From Isoetes taiwanensis (Eukaryota; Streptophyta; Lycopodiopsida; Isoetales; Isoetaceae), in NCBI GenBank assembly GCA_021234155.1, contig JAJEKV010000039.1, forward strand, positions 10,553,077 through 10,617,076: a stretch of 64,000 nt of DNA, written 5' to 3'. Position 1 is the stretch's first letter. Every line of letters begins with the position of its first letter. Positions 1 through 9,978 of this stretch are shown piece by piece. The position numbers and the translations under genes were made by a program. The notes under the pieces are model-generated. The model saw only the letters and a list, made by a program, of their open reading frames with translations, had not been told where the DNA came from and did not search any database.

Positions 1-2143
1 GTTGTTTGTGATCCAATGTGGGGAATATGACAGTCCCAGTAAGCTGATCCAGGAGCTTAAAATATCCGAGACTCTAGACATTTTAGAGCAGAGAGTTAGT
101 TGCATTTCCAGAAGCAATGTATCCTGGATTTTACAGGAATGTACAAAAAGGAATGATCTGGAATGCGGCAGGAGAGTACAGAAGGTGATGGATCGTTCTG
201 AACTTGGTAGTTCAAACAGAGTCCTGGTTGATTATCTCATTCGGCTTTTTGCATCTTCTAGTTGTTGGATTGAAGCCAACCAAGAGTTTGACAAAGCTTC
301 CTTGCCTATTGTATACACATGGAGTGCAATTATTTCAGGTCATGCTAACCAGGGTAAAAGAGGGACTGCCTTCGAATTATACAAGAAGTTGCATTTCTCA
401 GGCATCAAGGCTGATTCCTATGTATTTCTTGCTGTTCTTAAAGCATGCACGTTAACATCAGCCCTCTCTCACGGGCGGTTAATTCATGAAAACATAATCT
501 GTATAGGACTGCAATCAGATCTCTTTGTCACCAGTGCTCTTGTTGATATGTATGCTAAATCTGGGAGCTTAGAGGAGGCATGCCAAGTTTTTGAAAATAT
601 GGCAGCTAGAGATATAGTATCCTGGGATGCGATGATTGCAGGATATGCCCAGCATGGCCAAGGTCTGCCTGCCCTTGAATGTTTTAAGGGTATGCTGCTT
701 GAGGGTATAAAGCCAGATAAAATTACATTTTTAGGTGTTTTAAGAGCATGTTCCACAATCAAGGCTGTAGAGCAGGGTCGGCTTATCCACGAGCAAATTA
801 TTGTAAGTGGGTACCAACCAGATAATGTTCTTGGGAGCTGCATTGTTGATATGTATGTTAAATGTGGGAGTTTAGAAGAGGGCTGCAAAATCTTTGACCG
901 CATGATAAATAGAGATGTGGTGTCATGGAGTGCAATGATTGCTGGCTATGTAGAGAATAAATGCAACCTTCATGCTTTACAATGTTTTGATATAATGCAG
1001 GAGCAAGGTGTGGTTCCAGATAAAGTAGTATTTTTGTGCATTTTGGAGGCGTGTGTTGGACCTTCTAGTATTGAGCAGGGGAGGTACATCCATGAGCTGA
1101 TAAAACAGAGTAGGTTTGAAGCCGATGTTTTAGTGGCAAGCGCCCTTGTTGGTGTTTATGCCAAGTGTGGAAGCCTGGTTGAGGCACGAAAGGTCTTTGA
1201 CAATATGTCAAGTCGAGATACAGTCGCCTGGGGTGCAATGGTTTCTGGGTACGCCCAGCAAGATGAAAGTCTTTATGCTCTGGAATGCTTTGAAAGCATG
1301 CAGTATGATGGTATAAGATCAAACAGGGTTACCTTTCTGGCTATCTTGAAAGCATGTGCTTGCAGTTGGATTTTAGTCCATGGAAGGTGTATTCATGAGC
1401 AGATCATCGAGGATGGTCTGCAGTTTGATATTGTTGTTGGAAACACCATTATTGATATGTATGTGAAATGTGGAAGTCTAGTGGAAGCACATGAAGTCTT
1501 CAACAGATTGCCTGATTTGGATGTGGTATCGTGGAATATAATGATCTCTGCATACTCTCAGTGTGGCAATGCTGCAGATGTTGTGGACTGGTTTCACAAA
1601 ATGCGACATAGTGGCATCAAACCAGACGATGTGACATTCCTAGCGATTCTCACTGCATGCAGTCATGTAGGCCTAGTGGATGAAGGCTATGAGATTTTTA
1701 GATCTATGAGAGAATGCCATAATGTTGCACCAAGTATCTTACATAATAGTTGCATGGTTGACCTGCTAGGTCGTGGAGGGCATTTCAGACAAGCAGAAGA
1801 GCTTGTCAAAGAAACAATGACTTCCAATATCTGGGCTTGGTTGACCCTTCTCAGTGCCTGCAAAGAGCATGGCAATGTAAGCTTTGGAAGAAGATGCTTT
1901 AAACAACTGCTTATTTTGGATCCCAATTGTGCTGCAGCTTATGTGCTCATGGCTAGCATCTATGCCACTGCCCAAATGGGAGAGGACATTAGAAAGGTGG
2001 TAGAGCTGAGAAAGTATGGAAATGCATGGAGGATACCTAAGTATCCTAGGGACGTAAGAGAGCATGAAATTTGTTTTATTTGTAGGGAGTATCGGTGGAT
2101 GTCGGCACTGGGATTTGCACATTGTAGTTGTGTTCCAGTTTAG
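1..2143 (+). CDS. PLS-class pentatricopeptide repeat protein, 5' partial
   Basis: The frame is open from the window edge to a TAG at 2141-2143, about 713 residues. The first codons have no ATG (the first Met is near residue 63), so the true start lies upstream. Residues about 105-610 hold roughly five P-L-S triplets of about 100 residues each. They carry hallmarks such as DMYVKCGSLEE, RDVVSWSAMIAGY, GIKPDDVTFLAIL and repeated GR.IHEQII. A closing VDLLGRGG..QAEELV block is followed by E-type motifs (LLSACKEHGN, AAAYVLMASIYA). PLS-class PPR proteins bind organellar RNA, one base per motif, and commonly specify C-to-U editing. The tail is degenerate after the E region and has no DYW deaminase domain, so any editing role would need a partner in trans. 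Target and organelle cannot be read from this partial N-terminus. Confidence 0.9.
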   Translation, partial: LFVIQCGEYDSPSKLIQELKISETLDILEQRVSCISRSNVSWILQECTKRNDLECGRRVQKVMDRSELGSSNRVLVDYLIRLFASSSCWIEANQEFDKASLPIVYTWSAIISGHANQGKRGTAFELYKKLHFSGIKADSYVFLAVLKACTLTSALSHGRLIHENIICIGLQSDLFVTSALVDMYAKSGSLEEACQVFENMAARDIVSWDAMIAGYAQHGQGLPALECFKGMLLEGIKPDKITFLGVLRACSTIKAVEQGRLIHEQIIVSGYQPDNVLGSCIVDMYVKCGSLEEGCKIFDRMINRDVVSWSAMIAGYVENKCNLHALQCFDIMQEQGVVPDKVVFLCILEACVGPSSIEQGRYIHELIKQSRFEADVLVASALVGVYAKCGSLVEARKVFDNMSSRDTVAWGAMVSGYAQQDESLYALECFESMQYDGIRSNRVTFLAILKACACSWILVHGRCIHEQIIEDGLQFDIVVGNTIIDMYVKCGSLVEAHEVFNRLPDLDVVSWNIMISAYSQCGNAADVVDWFHKMRHSGIKPDDVTFLAILTACSHVGLVDEGYEIFRSMRECHNVAPSILHNSCMVDLLGRGGHFRQAEELVKETMTSNIWAWLTLLSACKEHGNVSFGRRCFKQLLILDPNCAAAYVLMASIYATAQMGEDIRKVVELRKYGNAWRIPKYPRDVREHEICFICREYRWMSALGFAHCSCVPV

Positions 2144-3565
2144 CACAGAGAAGCATGTAAGTGTAGAATTCTTGCTAAATGCAAGACAGTTCTGTTCCTT
2201 AATCAGAACCTAGGGAAATCCCTGGAATGCTGGAAACTGAGTGCACTAAACATAGGCAACCAAAATTACCCCTTTCTTCTTTCATGACTGATCCAAGTCA
2301 AAGAAAAAGTGGTCAACACCAATTGATTCAAGCAGTATGTGACACGTTTCGCTACATCCCCCACAGCTTATGCAATTTCTGATAATTGTAACTTGCATAT
2401 TGTAGTTTCATTTAAGAACAGTGAGACGTATGTACTTTTGTAAATTTTCTGGAATTTTGTCATTGTGTTTGTGTGCTATCCATTTGTCCAATGGTGTTAT
2501 TGCGGTTGCAGAGCATATGATGGAGTGTCGGTTTGGGAAGCTGGTTTTTGGTGACTGTGTGGTTTAGTAGGTGATTTCTCACCTGCAATAACCTTTGGTG
2601 GGCGTCTTCAGTAGAGGTTGTGGAAGCTACCAAGAACTCGGATACAAGCAAACAGGTAAAACTTTGTCATGCTATGATCAACTTCCGGGAAACATAGGTA
2701 ATTTTCAACGTAAAATATCAATGGAATTTACAGGGATCTGTTCACTTCGCTGTATTAGTAAGCACTTTTATCTTTGACAAACGGGACAATGAATCCAAGA
2801 AAATATTGAAGAGGTGGTATCTAATCTGGCTTACCAACAAAACTACGATTATAAGAGTGCAAGGATTATAAACCAAAAATGCAAAATCATGGCCCAATGG
2901 AAAGGATCATAGCATGAAGGTGTCTTGTAGATTGTACTATGAATAATGAGCATAGCAGGAACAAAGTGTGGATAGAAATGGCCTGAAAGAGAACTTATTT
3001 GCTTATAGAATCACTGGTTAGCACGACAGCTCAACCATGGCACTGCCCGTGGCTTGAATTCTAGCCTATCCACATGTAGGTCAAATTTGAGGTGGAGGAA
3101 CATTGGAGAAAATTAGAAATTGCCAAGACAAATATAGTTTTATCTAGTAGCCGAACTTTTTTGTTCTCGATGTGTGCATCGATTTGATCCAACGAGTATT
3201 TGTTATTTGTTTTATGATATGCTTTGGCAGTTCATGAAAGGATATATTTGTTGCATAAGATTTAGAAGGTTAAAGGCCAGTATTGTAATGATATTAGGTA
3301 TAGGAAATGGGCAAAATGGAATCTTTAGGGTTCCTGTATTGGCGGAGGTTGCTGGTTGGGGTCGAGAAGGCACAGCGAAGCCATGGTTCGATGCAGGCGG
3401 TCGAAATTAGAAGATAAGCCTTTCTGTTTTTGTGCAAGCCCATTTGTATACATGGCGAAGCCATTCTTGGACTGTATAAAGCTGGAGTTTGGAGGCATCT
3501 GCACACCAAATGTGAGCTTGTGTTTTTGTGTCTGCATTATTCTTCCTTGTTAGCAAAGCATAGCA
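2144..3565. other. Intergenic, including the PPR 3' flank
   Basis: No supportable gene. The first few hundred bases are probably the 3' UTR of the PPR gene. Around 3015-3070 a short stretch resembles tRNA A- and B-box sequence (CAGCTCAACC and GGCTTGAATTCTAGCC), but the boxes are too close together to call a SINE. The short ORFs here overlap each other in several frames and look random. Confidence 0.5.
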
Positions 3566-4517
3566 GTGTGTGTGAGGAGGGACGCGAGGAGGGCTGGGCG
3601 CCATGGCAGAAATGCCCAAGCTGACTCTGGTTTAGGGAAATCAGGCAGGCATGCTCTTGAGGAAGAGCCTGCATGCCTGTTAGATGTTAATGTGACTTTG
3701 GGCATGGCTGGAATGGATGCACCAGCTGAGTTCTATGAGATGCTTGTTGAGATCTGTGAGAAGGACTGCCATGTAGGTGTTGCAGCAGAGAGGGGGAGTG
3801 ATCTAGATCACTTACATTTCTAATGCGTCTTCAGGCTTGGCTTGAAGTCTCCCAAACTTGTAAATTTGGGGGTCTAAGAAGCCAATTGGTGTTGTTCTTG
3901 TGTGTAAAGTGTGTAAAGCACTGAAGAACACTATGTTGTTCTTGTGTGTAAAGTGTGTAAAGCACTGAAGAACACTAGGTTGCATTGCTTCGAGGGTCTA
4001 ATTGGCTATTGCATGAAGGACATTGGTAAGCCACACTTCAGGCTGCATATTAAGAATGTTTCAGAGCGACTACTGGATTTGGGCAAGGATTTTGTATGGT
4101 GCTGGTGATGTTAAACATGTGGTTGTCTTGGATAACAAGAACATTTTTGGGAGAGCACTTCACTTCGTGAACTACCACAGAGGAAGGCAGCTTAGTGCAA
4201 GCCTTGTCTTTACAATAACCCGTATGCTTAGAACTGGCAAGTTCAACTTGTCAACTAGCTGGATACTCCCTGCAAACACCGCCTTCATTTCTGAGTATTG
4301 AGTTAAGGCTGCTTGGCATCTGACCTTAAGTCCGAAAGTGGCCATGCCTAGTGACGTCAGGTGTGTTCCTATATGGCATCCCAACTGGGATGGAGCCCAT
4401 CCAACGGATTGGGAAAGGGCGCAAACGCTATTGGGATGAGGCTGGCACGCCTGGGGACATGGACGAGAATTTGTTGAGGACCAAGATGATGAGTACAGGC
4501 CTGAGGGTCTGCCTGAC
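3566..4517 (+). pseudogene. Unrecognised decayed coding remnant
   Basis: Short plus-strand ORFs (3566-3823, 4023-4301) give fairly protein-like peptides, for example MDAPAEFYEMLVEICEKDC and HFVNYHRGRQLSASLVFTIT, but stops and frame changes separate them. They run in the same direction as the better ORF at 4518-5168 and may be upstream parts of the same broken gene or transposon. I recognise no family. A 44-bp tandem duplication (3891-3978) lies between the pieces. Confidence 0.2.
3891..3978. repeat. Two-unit 44-bp tandem duplication
   Basis: Units 3891-3934 and 3935-3978 match except for the last base (CTAT versus CTAG). Each contains the nested doublet GTGTGTAAAGTGTGTAAAG. It looks like a recent slippage or template-switch duplication. 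Confidence 0.9.
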
Positions 4518-5168
4518 ATGCCTGGGACTTCCTACATTCCTTGGGACTTCCTACATTCCTTTGGATACAATGGTTGTTGGCTGAGTGCTAGATTGTTAGG
4601 GCTGTTGGTAAATATGTTTTATTGCTTTTACATCTTTATTTGTTTGCAGTTGTTTCATAATGGGGTTGTTGTTGGCAGGCAGCCCATGCCTGATCATAGC
4701 AGCAGCAGCCCTGTGGCTGCTGTGGGGGGCAGGCCAGCACCTCCTACTGAGGTGATTGACCTCACTAGTGATGATGAAAACTTAGCTGCTCCTCCTCGAA
4801 GGCCTCCTATAATTGGGCCAACCATCCAAGATGTGATACGCAACGCAATGCCGTCCCCTGTTGTCTTCTCTCCAAATGGAGAGCGAGTATAGGTAGTCTT
4901 GGAGGTCGTGTCTTCCATTGTGGACATAAACACCCTTGCCGAGTCAATGATGGCTTCTGTTCGACTGTTTAGGATGCAATTGGGGTGCCTTTTTGTAGCC
5001 TTGAAGGATGTCGTGTCACATATGGAATGGGAAGAGGTTCATGTGAGCCAATCGGAGAGGCAGCATATGCGGGCACATATGAACCTGGCAAGAGCCCTTC
5101 TCATTAGGGAGTTAAGGAGGATTGACGCCATGGCAAGGAGGCACAACGTTGTCATGAACAATAATTAG
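4518..5168 (+). pseudogene. ORF with SUMO-interaction-like motif, interrupted by one amber stop
   Basis: One frame runs from 4518 to the TAA/TAG region at 5166-5168 with a single in-frame TAG at 4890-4892. The first part is proline- and serine-rich and contains TEVIDLTSDDEN. This is a close match to the established SUMO-interaction motif, a hydrophobic V-I-D-L core followed by an acidic-serine patch. The second part (from 4899) is charged and probably helical (SERQHMRAHMNLARALLIRELRRIDAMARR). A GT...AG stretch at 4608-4649, with a T-rich tract before the AG, could be an intron removing the hydrophobic 5' stretch. A second at 5169-5214 lies just after the stop. The family is unknown; it may be a transposon accessory gene or a decayed host gene. 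Confidence 0.35.
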
Positions 5169-5439
5169 GTGATTATTTGCTTTCCTGTTTTCTTGTACTG
5201 TTTTCTGATTGCAGGTGTTTGGCATTGTGGAAACTGATGAAACCATAAAATATTCCTCATTTTTGCTTGGAAACGATGTGCATATGTGTTTTGGAGAAAA
5301 GAAGTTTGTAGCTGTCTGTGAAAAAACCAAGATTCTTTGTGTTCTTGTTACTCATTGTGTGCATGATGTAAAACATAAAATAAAAAAAATGGATGGGAAA
5401 ATGCATTGGTGTCTGTGTGCTTGAGCATGTGCATGGGAT

Positions 5440-5620
5440 TAGCCTCTACCCTTTAAGGGCGGGCAGGCCGCTTAGCCATAATGCTTAATGCGCAAGGGGT
5501 TCAATCCCCGGACGTGATCGGGGCGGGGCGGGGCCAGGGGCAGGGCAGGGGCCTATGGGACCCAAACAAACAAAGAGAGAGCAGCAAGTGTGTATTACTG
5601 TCAGGATTAAAAAAACCCCA
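5440..5620 (+). repeat. SINE-like repeat with a pol III B-box-like site
   Basis: GGTTCAATCCC at 5498-5508 resembles the tRNA B box. It is followed by a G-rich tract and then the segment GCCTATGGGACCCAAAC...AGCAAG...ATTACTGTC.GG.TTAAAAA.. at about 5551-5615. The same 3' segment recurs at 55071-55135, showing a dispersed repeat. No convincing A box or target duplication was found, so SINE status is tentative. Confidence 0.35.
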
Positions 5621-6618
5621 CCAACCTCTTAAACTACCAACCTATTGCATTTTCTACATCTAATATTTGGAATCTGACTCTTTAGGCTCTTAATGCATTT
5701 TTCTATATGATCGAGTAGTAGACACAATGGATGAGATGAATATGTATTGAATTTAAGAATTGAAGGTAAATGAAGTATGCTTAAAACATAAATGAAGGTA
5801 AATGAGGTATGCTTAAATCAAACAACAAGTTTTAACATGAGATTATATGTGACTACACCTAACAAAAGGCTAATTATATGAATAGCCAATGAAACCATAG
5901 CATAGACATAATGAATAGCTTACTATTGTGAAAAGGAATCTACGATCCATAAGTAAACCTTACACAGACATTAAAAATAAAAAAAAAACTAAATAATAAC
6001 CTTGCCGGATGATATATCTTAAATGAAATTTGCATAACACACTAAAACACCTATACAACTCTAACAAAAAACTAAAGAATTTGTTAATAACACAAAACTA
6101 AAATTATAGGAAATATTCATAAGCAAAAATGTCAAATCATAGAGCATATATTATGTGAAAAGTGTGTAAGAGCAAAACAAAACACACATAAACCCAAAAA
6201 ACTAACTCTAAAGCCATCAACAAGCTCTTGGTTCAACATTCATCCTTATCACAATGAATGGACTTCCTTTACAAAACGCATAGTGAAATCTATTGATGTT
6301 TGTGTAGTCTGTGCAAAATGCCAATATTGCAACATAGAAAGAAGCATAATTGTTTTACATCAACCATTTTTGGGATATTCCACCATATGGATTGCACAAT
6401 TCATATCTACGTTCCCACTTAAACCAAGAATGAACACTTACTACTCTAATTTGCAACACTTGTAAGCAAAAGAACATGCGATGTCCATATGTTTGTTCAT
6501 TCTCCCCAACCTACATCAAAGATATACTGGTAGTAACCATGGCCTATACTCAAATGATGTCACTCCTTGACATACAGAAAATAAGGACGTTTGCATTCGG
6601 CCTTTGACAAAAAGGACA
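5621..6618. other. AT-rich intergenic DNA
   Basis: A-rich sequence with a short direct repeat (AAATGAAGGTAAATGARGTATGCTTAAA, two copies near 5760-5818). No gene, RNA or element end recognised up to the Copia-B LTR edge. Confidence 0.5.
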
Positions 6619-6950
6619 TGATACGTATCAAATACTATAGCGATGACCAAGTTATTTCAAAGTTCAACCCTTTATTTAATATAAGATCAAATCTAGAGTA
6701 GTAAATATTAAACCATTGAAAATAACATTAACTTGCTATAGTAAAGTTAATGTAGAACTGGTATTGACCAGAACACTGTAGCTCTGTTGACTGTACATCT
6801 GATAGCCCAAACTCAAGCTCTCGTGATTTGATCCGTTGAATAAAACCTGTGTATGAATCAATCAGATAACTCACAACTCCATCTTGAATTTAAATTGGTT
6901 GATCCAGTCGTTGTGCCAGACCGAAAATTTGAATTCCAGAAAGGGCTCCA
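6619..6950 (-). repeat. Copia-B 3' LTR
   Basis: This 332-bp block is homologous to the split 5' LTR (43275-43384, 49515-49595, 57802-57949, together about 339 bp). Shared stretches include CAAATACTATAG, TAAGATCAAATCTAGAGTA and GAATTTAAATTGGT. On the plus strand it begins TGATACG and ends at GGGCTCCA, giving TG...CA ends. The two LTRs differ at many sites, so the insertion is old. Confidence 0.8.
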
Positions 6951-6959
6951 AATTTAACA

Positions 6960-7730
6960 TATGCTAAATATCCAACAAAACAGGACACATTAATTCAGAA
7001 ATTTTGCTTTCTGGTACCACTGGGGCTTTGCATGTTTTGAAGTTCATCATTCGAAATCTTTCTAACATCGATGTGATCTGTCCTTCTTGACTAAGTTTCA
7101 ATCTGTTGTTCTATCTGTTTCTTTGAACTTCTTTGGTTCGTCTAAGTTTGTCATTTTGAACCTTCAGTGCTCTGGAACTTTGACACCTTTTGGAACCATT
7201 GTATTGTCGTCTACATAAAGGGCAATGATACACCACTCATTTTCAATTTGATATTTTTAAAGATTACCATCATTTTCAGGTTTTGAAACCCTGCTCTCTG
7301 AGGTAGCTGTTCATGCATTTATATCACTCTCTTGGTGATTCTCTTAACCCATAAACTACCATGTTTAACTTCCACACTTTGTCATTGCCATATTCAAAAC
7401 AAGGTGTCTATTTCATGTATATTTCTTCTTCAAGCTTTGCATTCAAAAGTGCAGTATTTACATCCATGTGATGGATCTCCAAGTCACAAGCATTTAAATT
7501 GCCAAAAGCCTGCTGATGCTATTCATTTTCACCAAAGATGCAAAGGTTTCCTCATAATCTTGACCTTTCTTCTGAGAGAAACCTTGGGCAACAAGATGAG
7601 CCTTGTACTTTGGTGTTGTTTCCAACTGTATTCCTGTCCTTTGGCATATCTACTAGTTCGTAAGTCTGAGTCCTTACAAATGAGGATATTTCATCTTGCA
7701 TTACTTTCAATTAATATTCCTTATTAGGAG
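6960..7730 (-). pseudogene. Copia-B reverse transcriptase remnant
   Basis: Reverse-strand translation gives copia RT blocks in order: HLVAQGFSQKKGQDYEETF near 7600, HHMDVNTALLNAKLEEEIYM near 7450, VYGLRESPRE near 7330, EWCIIALYVDDN near 7215 (catalytic YVDD box) and SMLERFRMMNF near 7060. Several stops and at least one frame change interrupt it. The sequence passes almost directly from the RT thumb region (VGYLAYVKF) into the LTR, so the RNase H domain and polypurine tract are gone. It is non-functional. Confidence 0.8.
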
Positions 7731-8852
7731 CAGTTAATGCTTCAAGATAATTCTTAGGTACACTTAAATCAGAGAGCATTAAAATTTCAAATAAGTTATG
7801 CAACTTACCTTTTTCTTTTTTAAGTCTTGTGCTTCTTCCTTGTTCTGCATTAAAACCAAGTAGCATTTGTAATTCAGTCCTTCTTCTCCTCCTTGGTTGC
7901 ACAATTTGTTCTCCTTTGAATCATTTCTGGTACGTTTTGCTGAATCTCATCAGTCATGTTAGTTTTACAAGTGTCATCTAAGTACATTGATGAATCTACT
8001 GTTATTCTCAATAAGATCTTCATGCATATGAACTTTTGTTATGGCTTTATAATAATGGCCTTCATCAAAAACATCATCCCTGCTTACTAACACCCCTTTT
8101 CTCTTGGGATCATATGGCCTATAGGCTTTTGCGCATTCATCATAACCAACAAGATAAGAAATATAGGCCCTGTCAGCTAATTTCTTTCTCAATTTTTGAG
8201 GTACATGGACAAATGCCATGCATCCATATGCCTTCAATATCATAAGATGGCATCCATTTTAGGTATGGTACCCTGAGTGCTTATTAATGGTAACAAATTT
8301 TTCACTAGTATACAAGCCTTGACTGCCTCTTCCCAGAGGAAATATGGTAAACTAGAATATTTGAGCATGCTTGTAACCTCATTTAAAATGTACAATTTTT
8401 TCTTTCAGCTATGCCATTTTGTTGAGGAGAGTGCAAGTCAATTGTCTTTAAATTCCCTTGTCTCTGCAATACTCCTTGAACTCAGCTGAGAGGTATTCTT
8501 CCCATCTATCTGAGGGTGTACATTTAACCTGCCTTCCTGTTTCTAGTTGCACCTCATTGGCATATTCTTTAAAAGACCTCAAATTCTAAATCCTTTGTTC
8601 TCAGACAGTATACTTTTGTGTTAGTCAAATCATCAATGAAAGTTGTAAAATACTTTTTATCTGGCAAGCTGGTGACATGTAATAGGCCAACAAATCAGTA
8701 TGCACTAGATCCAAGCTCCCTTTCGCTCTTTTGAGAAACTTTTTGAAGGGTAACTTGCTATGTTTTCCAGTAAGCATCCTGCACACTTAAATTAATCATC
8801 TCTATATGTTTGAGCATTGATAATCCCCCATTTGATTAACAGTTCAACCGTT
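7731..8852 (-). pseudogene. Copia-B integrase remnant and linker
   Basis: The clearest part is 7974-8243: LKAYGCMAFVHVPQKLRKKLADRAY and VGYDECAKAYRPYDPKRKGVLVSRDDVF. This is the C-terminal core of copia integrase and aligns with 39970-40140 of Copia-A. Downstream (7711-7902) is the acidic/basic linker ending VPKNYLEALTAPNKEYW, which leads into RT. The N-terminal HHCC and catalytic parts (about 8400-8850) are shredded by stops. Non-functional. Confidence 0.75.
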
Positions 8853-9293
8853 TTAGAGTTCATGCCATGTTGTAATTATAGGGCAAGTAGGCAAATTTAA
8901 ACTTGGCAAGCAATGTTCTGCATTTAAGCCAAAGAGGTTTCCAACACGTTTTCCTGTAAACATGATTTTATTATCCAAGAAAAACTTACATTGAAGTCTT
9001 TCAAAGACAACCTTGTATTCAAGATCTACTAACTGAGATACAGAGATCAAGTTTCTAACTAACCCAGAGACACACAAAACATTTCTTGATTTAACTACTC
9101 TTCCTTCTATATCAAATAGCTCGAGCATCCCAGAATCTTCTATCTCTTGTAATTTCCCATTTCCCAATTGCACACGTCCTCCTTTTCTTGTGCAATCCTT
9201 GAGATTATGAGATGAGCAAGTTACTGTCCCCTCAGCTCTTGAATCTAAAATCATGAGCTTATTGTCATTTTTCTTTTGAGTTAAAGCACACAA
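8853..9293 (-). pseudogene. Copia-B aspartic protease and GAG-pre-integrase remnant
   Basis: The 146-residue frame aligns with the Copia-A protease region at 38848-39300, for example GRVQLGNGKLQEIEDSGMLELFD and LVRNLISVSQLVDLEYKVVFE. The catalytic triad position reads LDSRAEG where Copia-A has IDSGAEK. The conserved glycine after Asp-Ser is replaced by arginine, so the protease is probably dead even where the frame is open. Confidence 0.8.
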
Positions 9294-9359
9294 TTTAAAT
9301 ATACATACCTCTTCATCTTCCCTTAGCTTCTTATATTAGGTTTATTGTTGGATTCCTTC

Positions 9360-9918
9360 TGACAGCACCTTTGCCCCTGTTTGCATAGCCTCCTCGAAAA
9401 ACAGTTTATTTTCCTCTGTCCTTACATTTAGTTTTAGAGCTAGGACAGTTTGTGGCCAAGTGCCCTTTGCCCTTACAATTTTAATATGTCATTTCCTTTT
9501 CCAATTTTAGACAATCAATTTTTAAATGGCCAAACATATCATAATTATAACAGTGTCATATCTTACCTTTGTTACCTGTGCTGCCTCCCTCTTTTGTTTG
9601 TACTTTCCTGTGTAGAAGACTTCTGTAGATTGATCATCCTTATCAGGACCAATCCTACTCTGTTCAAACGTTGTTCTTACTATCTGAATGGCATGTTCCT
9701 TGGATCTTGCAACATTCCTCAACAAGGTATTCAGTTGAGCATTATGAGAGACCGATCTAGCAATTGCCAAAATCTGATATTCATTTAGAACAATTCCTGC
9801 CCCTTCAAGATTTGTAATTATTGAGTCAAATTTCTCAAGGAAATCAGTCAAACTATCTTTATCATGCAGCTTTAGCTTTTTTAATTGTTTCTCTAAGATG
9901 TCAATTTGAGAGGATGAT
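9360..9918 (-). pseudogene. Copia-B gag, C-terminal part
   Basis: The frame 9522-9851 matches Copia-A gag (TDFLEKFDSIITNLEGAG, LARSVSHNAQL, RNVARSKEHAIQ). Downstream, in broken frames, are two zinc-knuckle remnants: CYNYDMFGHLKIDC with its second Cys lost, and NCKGKGHLATNC. It ends at the insertion point of the Copia-A array. The N-terminal remainder is at 42884-43260. Confidence 0.8.
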
Positions 9919-9978
9919 TTTGCTGATGGAATTTAGTTGTCATGTGATATTGTTGTTTTTTGTAAGCTAAAGCATAGT

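Noticed and set aside
3015-3075. Possible SINE (CAGCTCAACC ... GGCTTGAATTCTAGCC)
   Set aside because: A- and B-box spacing is too short and no second copy is seen in the window.
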